NCBI GenBank assembly: GCA_028023455.1
Contig: JAQFVV010006341.1
Coordinates: 1,428,001 to 1,492,000 of the forward strand
DNA: 64,000 nucleotides
Direction of reading: 5' to 3'
Origin: Epiperipatus broadwayi
Lineage: Eukaryota > Onychophora > Udeonychophora > Euonychophora > Peripatidae
Program-made: the position numbers and the translations under genes
Notes under the pieces: model-generated
Databases searched by the model: none
The model's input: the letters and a program-made list of their open reading frames with translations, nothing else
What the model was told of the DNA's origin: nothing
Part shown: piece after piece, positions 42,101 through 54,100 of the stretch
How the letters are laid out: each line of letters begins with the position of its first letter
Position numbering within the stretch: position 1 is the stretch's first letter

Positions 42101-45100
42101 TTCTCTATAAACTCATTTTCCATAATTTTATATTTACCTTCATTATTTGACTTCTGCTTCACATAAACATACTGTGATTCTCATAAGTTATCTCCTAACA
42201 ATGTTTGTTCACATCTGTTCCCGATCTTTTCCTGCAATTCCTTAATGTGATCATTCATACTTACTATATTTCGATTAATTCTAATCAATACTTTTCACTT
42301 ATTTTAATTAAACTATTATTAATTTCTAATAACACACATTTAAAATTATCTACTGCTGACCCTATCACTTGTCTAAATCCTTCAGTATTATAAAAATCCA
42401 TAATTTTGTTTTTTATTTCATTATTTTTGTTTTCTCATTGACTTTCAACATTATCATTTTTAATCTCCATATAAATGTCATCTGTCTGTCTAGGAGTAGC
42501 AGAAGCATATTTGGAGATGATCTCAAAATTCCTTTTAGTTTAGCATTGTTGAATCTAAAATTTGTTGCCACATTTGTTTCCAACTTTTTCATGTCTTTTT
42601 GTTTGTGACTCATTATTTCCATTTCTTCTTGAACTTCAAATTTAAATGTTTGATGGACGCTTAAAATCTGTAAGTTCATCACATAGGATTTAATGCTCTG
42701 TTAGTAGTTGTTTCTGAAAATTTTGAGATTCCAACTTTGATTCCATGCAATCAGCTTCTATTTTCTTTAGTCCATTTTCAGTTTTATTCTAGGCCTTTCT
42801 AAATTTCTATAAATTCAGCTTTTGATTTATTACGAAATTCTAAATTTTTTTGCTAAAAGTGATAGAACTTTCTAACTTCATAAAAATTATTCTGAAATAC
42901 TAGGTTACCTCTCTCTTATTTGTCTAACCTATTATTAATTTCAAGTTTCAATCCTTTCATGTTAGCCATTAATTCAGCCTTTACTGCTTGAAGATCAATT
43001 TTAGATTCCTTAAACTTATTATCAATTTTAAATTAGAGTTCTTAAATTTTCTAAATTGGTTTCTAAATTATTTGAATTAACATCATCTATTTTAGTTTCT
43101 AGTGCATCATCTTTTTATTTATTTTATGATATTAAGGATGTATTCCTATCCTATATGTTAGCAACCTTCTTAAATAAATTTGCGTATGTTTTAGCGACAC
43201 ATAGAGTCCAACATTATTTAATCTATCTATTGTCATTTTTTTAACAGTACTTATATTTAAATGTGGTTAAAGATAATTTTATTTGTATTATGCTTATTTT
43301 AATATTTATTCATTAATATTTTGTTAATAAAATTATTTAATCGTTATTTGTAAATAATGACTTGTGTTTTATTATCATCATCTTTATTTGGATTTCATAA
43401 CATGGTCTCAAATTTAATTACAATTTCCTAACTTTCGTTATATCTTATGTAAAAATAGTTAAATGAATATTATTTAGTAAAACTTTGCTAGAGTTCAACT
43501 GCACTTGTTACATAGCTATACTTATAAGCTATGAGAAAATAGTTAAGTGAATATTATTTAGTAAAACACTTTGCTAGAGTTCAATCACACTTGTTACATA
43601 GCTATATTTATAAGCTAAGAGATATGAGCTGAATACAATCGTAAAATGCTCATTTGTGTTCAGCTATAATCTAGGGAAACTTTGTTTACATAAAAGATAT
43701 GTCTTTATTATTAGTGCTATAGTAATTGAAATTATATCCCTGCGAAATAATAAATAAAATATTATTTATTAGTTTTATACTATGCTAGCCACACATGAAA
43801 TTTTGATGAATATTAGCATAATTAGTAGCATATACATTGTAATAAAAGCTGTAACCTCCTAGATACATTAGAAATGCTAATGTTCACATACAGTAGTGTA
43901 ATAATGAACATTATAATGTGGAATTTGATCTACTTGTTATATTCTGTTAAATATTTTTGAAAGATTAAGCTAAGATTTATGTTGTCATCTATTCGTGAAT
44001 AACTGAATGTGGATACTACATTTCAGATTGCAATATACAAATTATAAACTTTAAATGAAAGCAGAAAGCCAAATAAATAAGTGATGTGATGTCCATATGC
44101 CCAAAAGTCTAGTTGGAAATTTAAAATATTCCCATTTTTATTAACATTATATAACAAAAAACTGTATCTATTTCCATCTCCTATTACCCGCTTTCAATTA
44201 AAAATCATTCATTTTTTCAATTGTGACTTTTAATAAAAGCTGTTTTATTTCCACTACCCTTACTCTCCTATTTTTATCATAAAGACCTGAACCAAACATA
44301 AAAACTTCTTTCTTTATCTTCAGTATATGTTTCTGTCAATTTTTAAATAATTTTTCTAGTATATCTTTAAACATATTACACTCTGAAAATAAAGGTCCAA
44401 TATACTCTCTCCACATAAATCATCGTCAAAGCTCCTGATCTGCATAAAGTAACTGTAAGCCCCCTCTCTAATGTTATATCTTTTCATATTGTATATATAT
44501 TTTTATTGCTATATAATTCTTTTTTTAAAATTTGTATTCATTTTCCATATTTCTATTTTCTCTAATATATCTAGCCTCTTTTCCTATTCCTCAACTCTAC
44601 ACGTTTATCCAATTATTTATATAAATACATAAAAAAAAATATCTATCTATTAACTTTACCAATTGTAATGACTTTTTAAATAAATTGTTTCCTGTTTCTT
44701 AACACAATCTAATCAAATACTATTTTTACTAGTCTATTTTTATTCAACCTTCTGAACATTTCTTAACTACTTTTGATTTCCTTAATTAAAAAAGAATTCT
44801 TAAATAGTCTTATTTGTCATACAAATTCACTCCCCAATGCATATTCTTTCTGAGTTCTATCTAAAAATTTATAGATCCCTTGTCCAATATTAAGAATCTC
44901 ATTTCCAATTGTTAAAACAAGTATTATTATGTTGTTCCAAATTATTCTTGATATCTCACATTTGTTAAATGAAAAACATGACATTTTTTAACCAATCTTA
45001 TTCTACTTTTTGTCTCAAATCTAGTTTATTAACTATCCATATAATTTCTTTTCACATTTAAAATAGTATCTAAATATCTAGATAAATCTCTTTCATTTAT

Positions 45101-48100
45101 CAATCTTCAGTTTTACTCTTCCCATTAGTTACCAATAACCTAAGATTTTTCTTCATTAAATTTAAATTTTCAAATTTCTTCCTATCTCTACACATTTCGC
45201 TAATAACAACTCCATATCTTTTGCATTACTTGCAAAAAAATATCTACAAAAATGACAACTGCCATATAATTATATTCTTCACGTGATAACCATTTCCTAT
45301 ACTTGCTTATAACTGTTACTAAAACAGGCAAAACTCACTATACGTATTGCCACTCACAGCAAGCTAGAGCCTTCTGGCATCCATTGATTACTCTAGCTTG
45401 CTGTGAGTGACAATACATATAGTGAGTTTTGCCTGTTTTAATTATATTCTCTTAAGTTTCCAATTCTGTAAAAAACAAAGGTAATGGTGGACATCCCTAT
45501 TCCATTCCAATTTCACACTAAATTTCCTCTGACTAAAACCGGCAACTGATGGATATAATTATTACATTTTTTAAAGATAATTATTCTTAACAATCCTAGA
45601 TTTATTCCTATAGTTTCCAGATTTCTCCACAATTTATTTCTATCCACTCTATCACAAGTCTTTTCTATATCTAAAAATGCAAAGGCCAATGGTTATATTT
45701 TCCACATACTTTTCTATTCATTTGAACAAACTTTTCCAATGAAACCCCAATCGTACTCATAAATATATGTGTAAAATTAAAAATAAAAAATTTAAAATAA
45801 AATTGAAATAGACAACTCACTATAAATAAAAATATTATTTAATAAATCAATTTTAACATTGAAATTTGATCATTTAAATAAACTATGGAAGTTATTATTG
45901 GTCTATAATCTAAAATATTTTCCCTTTCTTTTATACACAACCTAATTTACATAAACATCCATTCATTCGTAATTTCTTTTAAACCTTTGCATACCCTACA
46001 AGTATTTCAGCTGTTATGCTATTAAATTCTCTTGAAGTTCATTTTTTAATCTAACTATTACTTTATTTAATTCAAAATCTAATATTCTAAGCAACTTCTC
46101 ATAAATTAGGCTCTCTAATAAATCTATACACTTTTTCTTTATTTCATATTTCCAATTTTTTTTTTTTTACTAATCTTCTTTTCCTGTATTGTTAATTTTC
46201 TCACTTAATTTTTTATTAACTTCATACCAATTTTTTTTTTAAAATTCTATTCTAATTCTATTTTTCCATTTAAACATTACTTCATCCTCTCCCTTATGTT
46301 ACTCAAGTCTCTTTATATTCCTTACATGCACTTAATTTGCACTTTTCAATTTATATTTACATCATCTTTTCTAATTAGTATTATTACTTCTAACTAAACA
46401 TTTCCTTGTAATCTGCTTCACTTTATCAATTTACTCTTGAGTTTTAAATTTACTATTTTTCGCAATTCTTTCCAAGTTATTTGGACTCTTATTTTCCATC
46501 CATCTTTATCAATCCTTTTATATCACCTCATTTTGTAAGCACTCAAAATTCTATCAATATAAAATTATAGACTACTATAGCTCTTTTCTTCTTCACCAAA
46601 CAAACTTAATTAATTTTGTTTCCCGTAATTTTGCTTTTGCTATCAATGCATAATTAATTCCAATATTTTTCTCAGAAAAATGTAATTCAATATAAATATA
46701 ATACATATAACATTTATCCTAAGAAAAGCTTGTTTAATACATTAAACAAAAATATTAAATATATCAGCATAACATGCTCAATTGAAATATTAAACTGGAT
46801 TCCAAGAGATTGTAATAAGACCCAGAAAAGGATCACATGTGAGATGGATGGATGAAATAAGAAAGTGTGCAGGAGTGATGTGGAGAAGAGAAGCTAAAGA
46901 TCAGAGAAGATGGATTGACCTTGGAGAGATCTTCATCCTGCAATGGATTGATAATGATTGATGATGAATATGCTCAATATATTATATTGATATATTTAAC
47001 ATTTTTATTCTAATGTATAATTAATAATATATTTCAAATTCTACATTAATCACGCAATTCTCATTATATATATTATTTGGATTTATGATTTCTATTTTCT
47101 CTCTATTGTACATTCTTTTCAATAATAAACCACTTATATATTTCAACATTTGATGAATTCATCAATATTCTTAAACAAACATTCCCAAATATTCTCACTC
47201 CATTCTTTTAAACTTTCCCAATGTCTAATAGTTAAGTATACTATTCCATACATTCATTTTTCAATCTAATCTAAATACATTGCAAATATCTTTCTAAATT
47301 TGTTAATGACCAGATTGCCATTTGATGTTCATTGATTACAGTTCCGATCTGCTGTTAACATATATATTCTATTTTATCTTTCTTCATAGTCACTTTTATT
47401 TTCTATGACATTATTGGTACAATAATCATTTTAGAAATGATGAACTTTCCTTTTATCCTATGGAAATGAAATACTCCTTCCACATTCTTAATAGTACTTT
47501 ATTAATAAAGCATGAGATTATGATCATATTTTTTTCTGATAAAGATACTAACTATTAAACAGTAAAAATCAACACCACAAAGTGACAGACTAATGATGTT
47601 CCTATTGTAAATATTAAATACGCAAGTGATCTTCAGAGAATAGTTTAGCATTTCATTCAAAGTACACACAGAATAAATCATCAGTCTTGTTTTATTAATC
47701 TAATACCATTTATTTCAAACTTGATAATCATGATTATTAGATAATAGTTAAATCAATTAATCTCTATCGTTTTTGTCTATTAATAAATTGCGCTAAGATA
47801 GAGGTAAGAAAATGACTGCTCCTATTTATATGGTAGTAATCTGAAAGAATCAAGTGACATTATGTTAGTACTTACAATATAGTATTAAAATTAACTGTTA
47901 ATAGGGTACATGCAGATTCAATATATCATAGCCATTACAAATGTTTGACTTTTATACAATGCATCACTATTTTGTAGTCGGTAAAATAAAAATAGATAAG
48001 TCAGTTATTTTTATTAAATATATGCTCCATGCAATTAAGTATAATGGCAGAACAATAGGCTGAAAGCACATTATGTTGCTTTGATGTTGAAACATCATGT

Positions 48101-51100
48101 GACTTCCTAAACAAGTAAACACATTTGATTTTTTTTTTTTTTTTACTGAATAGATTATCATATAATCAACTCAAACATTTACACTTGAGTGAACTTTTAT
48201 TTGTGCTTCATATAGTGATTCTCTTATTTATATATTGTGACATTATTGATTCCAGCTCGGGCCAATTGTAACGTTTCTTTCGGTCGCACAACCATGTTAG
48301 CACCAATTGTAAACTTTTTGATCGGATGGATCGATGGATGCTTCACCGCTCCCAGCTAACATTATTTCTAAAGCCTATTGGGATCGATAATGATGGGATA
48401 GAACATCCATAATCATATTTGCCAGGGCACCAAATTGCAACTTCAATGAAAATATTATGGCTAAACCTCATTTCAATAACTTATTAATAAATTTCAATAA
48501 TGATATCTAATGAATGGGTTAATAAATAATGAATAGATTAAGAGAACACTGAGAATGCATTAAAAATAATAATATTAATACTCTTGGAAACTCGTGGTTG
48601 TTAAAGAGAAGAAACTTTAAGCTCAACTCCCATTACAATTTATATTCTCAGCACACTCCCCATTCACTAGCATTAAAGTCACAATTAAAATTTGGTTTCA
48701 GATTACAAATAGTTCTATATCCATCTCCACCATCCTGATCCATTCTTCCATCATCCTCATATTCATAGGTCTATTGCACTGCTATCTCTTTTACTATTAA
48801 ATTTGCTATCGTGCTAGCTCATTTATCTCCTATGATTATCTCTTCTTCAGGGTTTTAGAACAATAAGGTCTGGAAGTCAAACAAGCTGCTATGGATTATT
48901 GGTGATAAACACCCCTCTCATGATTACCTGCAAGGTTGATCTTGGCTGTCTTTAATGTAGCCAATGTCCATTTACATTAAAGCTAAAATAATTTAAGCTT
49001 ACATTAAATCTTTTAGAAATAATATATTATAAACACTTTCATAATTAAAGTAAAATCATAAGGAAGTGCATCTAGAGAGGTGTTTGAATACAATGGATGG
49101 GGAAAGAATTTTATGCCCACCCACTGCATCCACTATCACCCAATAACCATCCCTATTCATAAACTATATTTAAACTATACTGAATTATTTCCGGAGCATT
49201 GGTTATCTTGAGTACTGCCGTGCTGCATAAGCTCGGAAAATTAACCCTTTAAATAAATTTTACCTGATATTATTTACCAAAATGATGCTTCAAATATAAA
49301 TAATAATGTATTGATGTATGATTGGATTTGAGATTTCTAGATTGTAATAACCCACAAAACATTGAGACGTACGCAAATTTTATTAAAAAAAAACAAAACA
49401 ACAAATTTTATTAACAAATTATAACTTAATAAAATAATATGTACATTAATGCTATGGTTTACACACTTTCCCCTGTTCTACAACCGTATAATATAAAAAA
49501 AAATCCCTAAATCAACAATTATTTTAGGAGGTTTTAAATATAAATATTAATTTTAAATTATTAGGGAATCACGATTGCCATGGGGTAATACTAATAACAG
49601 ACAAATAAAGATAATAGTTACCTTCACATATATTATATTTTGTTCTTACTCTTATCTAAGACATAATGCTAAATTTCTCCCCTCAATGTTTAATATCAAT
49701 TACTGATTTATTTCTAGGGACAACTCTACCAATAATAAAATATAATATAATTTCCATTAATTATTCTATTCTAATATGCCTTCACCCTATGCTTTCCAAT
49801 GGAAATATTTTATGTATGGTGGGACTAAGTTAATTTTAGTTACTTTTCAAATGTCAACAAATCGGTATCTAGCTTAATCATTATCACACGTGCATACACT
49901 CTATATTCATGTTCTTGTGACAATAATAATATTTCAGTAATCTTACCATTCCAGCGAAGTTCTCAGCTGGATGTGGATATATTTTCTAGATAATTTTATA
50001 TACGCACTGCTTACGATGTTCTCAGGTTTTATTTAACCCTTAAGTTTAATATTTATTTACGTTATTATTCTTGGCTCTTATTGATCAATTAAAATATATC
50101 AACAAAACAATGTTCAAGTACACTAATCGCACACACACTATCCGCACTCATCCTGACATCAAATTGAGTTTACAACCCTGTAACCAACATTTATAAGTAA
50201 CACTTAGCAATAGCTGTAATTCATACACCCGTAAGGAATATCAACATTAACATGAGGCAGGCAGTGACCCGAATAAGAGAAAACCTTTTCACTAAAATTG
50301 AGGTATGCTAGGATTTTATCGCTAGTCATACAGAGAGACTTGGGTTTACCTATTAACCTCTGGCCATCAATAAAGAAATCATCTTACAGTGTAGAAAATA
50401 ACCAAGTGGGAAAACTCTTCCACTGTGTTTAAAAACTTTATAAATATGGAATAAATATCTTAGTGAGCGAGCTAAACTACGACTCCACTAGCTTGGTGAG
50501 GATTCTTTGTCCATCCACATATATACAGGTCTAACATCAATTTGTACAAGTAAAACTTTCACATCTACATTCCTCTTGCGAAATAGTACACCAGAACATT
50601 AGCAAACAATAATTCCAACCCTTAATTAGCTTATATCTAACTTTAACTTTACGATAATAGTAATAGCAATAAGAAATGCGTATTAAAATTTTAAAACTAC
50701 TTCTCTGCACTTTTATAGGATAATGATGATGTTTTAGCCCAACAGTCACACAACCTTTATAAAACACATCAATAAGTCTAAGCATTGGATAATAATACCT
50801 GATCCGATCCAAACATATTTTACCCAACAATATCTCTCACTCTCTTCATTAAAAAAAAAATGTAAAAGCATTTAAAACAGGCATATATAAATGATTTGAT
50901 ATTAACTTATCTACCCCCAAAATAATAATAATAATAAAAGCATTTAAAACCGGCACATACAAAATGATTTGATATTAACTTATCTACCCCTAAAATAATA
51001 ATAATTTTAACATGGATTAACTTTAAACGGATATATATATAATTTTAAAAAAAAATTCTTTTTCTTTCTTTTTTTGATTAAATGTTCGAAATAAATAACA

Positions 51101-54100
51101 AATAATAAAAATATATTTAAACAGTCTCCAGCATTGTCCTTCAGATGTCAGGTGTTATACAAGTTCAATTCCTATGCCAAAATGTACAAAGTTTTCATGC
51201 TGATTATAAGGTTTTCTCATTTTGGTTTCTGGGGATTAACTACAACTTTACAACTGAACAGAACTTGTTTTTAATTTTTGAATATATAAGTCCACTTCTT
51301 GATGTACTTCTCAGTTCACTGACAGCTGATTTGATGCTTTATATGAGATTATAATGTTCAAATTTGATGCTTCATATAAGATTGCAGTGTTCAGGTTTGA
51401 TGCTTCATATGCGAAATCAAAATCATGAAGTTGATTAATTTCAGAGAGAAAGATGTGCACCTAATATAAACTTACTCGAGAGTCATTTTTCGAGTATTAG
51501 TAAATTTGGCTAAGTTTATCGTACATGAGACAGGGAACTAACAACAAACGATTTCTTTTTTCTCTTTTTCTTTCTTTTTTTTAAAAAAAATTCCTTTAAT
51601 TCTACAACAAGGCTTCTCGATAACCGATGATGAGAGAGCCTGCCAAGAGAGATAGCCAACCAAGAATAAATCGACCAAGCTCTTATATTGTCAGAGTTCC
51701 TTCATTCTCCCCTCCCCTGAACAGTTGACCTTCCAAAACATTTATGTCTGGTCAGTGTTTTCCTTGATCAATTGCCTAGTTTCTTTTTCCTTTTTTTATT
51801 TTAAACTTATGCCCTCCTAACGACCACCTGCCAAATTCAGGTCTGCATTCCAATAGATAATCACCCATTGTTTTTAAAACTTGCATTCCTGTGTCAACAG
51901 ATATCACATGATTTAGTTTAGTAAATTTCTGCTCGTGGAAATCTCCCCAAAAAACAAAATGAAAGCTCTGAGAGAAAGCTTTCCCCCCTTTTTTCTTTAA
52001 TAATAATAAAAAAATGTATAGTAACCCAACTTCAAACCCAGAATCTTGACCGAAATTTTGGCTGCTATGAATGAACTATTAAAACAAATTAATTCTTCTT
52101 TAAAAGAGTTCCCCACGAGATGACATGGAATAATTATTATTTAATCATGAACTTTATAATTAAAATCCACAACCAAATCAAATACATACACACATCCTTC
52201 ACACATACAATTCTAATTAAACTGATTGCTTAATACTCTGATTAATTCTTGATTTTTTTTTTTTTTACAATTTAATTTTATGAACTATTATGTGAGTTGC
52301 TGGTTGATGGTACACGAAAAATAATCAATAATGGCAGACATAAAAAAAAAATTAAATCATAAAAATATAGAAACGTTTTTTCCTATAATTCATAAAAATT
52401 ATTTTAATTAATAATATTATACAGTAAAGTTGTTAATATGTACAGTCGATAATGATCTTTAATGTTAATGATAAAATTGAAAGTATGATTAAGAAATTAG
52501 ATTTTTGGAAACAGTAATATATATAAGTATCGAAAACAATCAACTGGAAGTATTCAAAACTCTACATATTTTTTTGTTTGAAAATAAGGTTAGTCTGTCT
52601 CAAGATATATGAGAAAATATAATAGCACATTTAACAGGATTAAAATTGTCTTTCATTGAATATTTTCCAAAATCCGAAAACACAATGATAATTGGATTTC
52701 AAACCCTTTCTATGCAGAAAATTTAGAAAAAGCTACATCATTATCAATAAAGGATAAAGAAAATTTAATAGAATTATCATGTGACAGAACTTTACAAGTA
52801 GAATTCAAACGACACAATCTAATTAATTTTTGGTTAAACATTAAAGAATATGAACAACTTTCTGAGAAAGCTCTTACTAGTATGGAATTAATAGGAAGAG
52901 CTTTTTCTTCATATATTTTTTTAAAAAATAAGTATAGAAACAGATTGAACGCCGCTGTAGACTTAAGGGTATACCTCGCATCTTTTGAACCAAATTTCAA
53001 AAAATTATGTTGTTCGAAACAAGCACAAAGATCTCATTAAATTTATTTTATAAAAATATTTGATTATGATAAGAAAATATACTAATTGGTTTTTTATAAT
53101 TTTGTGTTTTTATTAAAACCATTTATTAGTAAACGAAATATGACAAAATAGTAGATAAATAATGAGTCGGATCAAGGCAAATCAATCTAAATTATTTAAT
53201 TTGAAAGAATGTATCAGAAAAGGATCATACCCAGAAATTAGACTCTCATTAATTCTTGATCATCTATTGTGGATTACTAGATGTAAGCTAGTATTTAATC
53301 ATCAAAATTTTAATCCTATTAACTTCATGCTGAACAATATAAAGAAAACAAGAACAAGAGATAGCCTGATAACCCCTGAGGTTATTTTTACCATGACTTG
53401 GGACATGCTGGATTTATCCTCTCCATGGCCCAACCAATAGCAAGATGCTCCGAAAAAGAGAAAACAGACTCAAATTCGGGAAAACCAAATGAAGGAATGA
53501 GAAAACACTTTGAACAAAATATGTACCAAATAACCTTTAATGTAATAATGTAATCTTTAATAAATTATTTTGGAAAAAATATGAAACTTTGAACAAACAC
53601 ATACATATAAATATGTTACAGTGAGTTTATAATCTGGCATGACGTTTAGACGTGTTTCAATGTAATTTGTCTCATTATGAGATGTGAATACATACATGGT
53701 CACCCTATAATATTTATAATGCAAATAAAATAACACACTCGCAATAACAAATTTCACGAAATACAATCATTTTTATGAAGTGGTACAATTTAGCGTGATG
53801 TACTACCAAGTGGTACGTGAGCCAAAAAAGGTTGGGAAACACTGAACTACTGAGTTCTAACCTGTCATTGTAAAACTATGATGATCTATTTTCACTCTCT
53901 AAGTAGTTTTATAAATCGCACAATCCCCTCCCTTCTTCCCAATCTCCAACTATTAAAATAATGTATAAATATTGCTAATCTATAAATTATATCTTTGGCT
54001 ATTAAATTGTCCTATGCATCAATACTAAATAAAACAATTTTTTGTCATAAAAATCTTTCATAACAAAATGTTTAGTTTGCATACTAAGTAAAACGTACGC

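Noticed and set aside
48235-48420. GC-richer patch with repeated CACCAATTGTAA-like strings, resembling an LTR/primer-binding junction.
   Set aside because: No second LTR, no coding remnant and no clear boundaries were found, so it is mentioned only in the intron entry.
51755-51775. CAGTGTTTTCC as the left end of the hAT relic at 52560-53844.
   Set aside because: Match to the right end stops after about ten bases and the flanking 8-mers do not agree.
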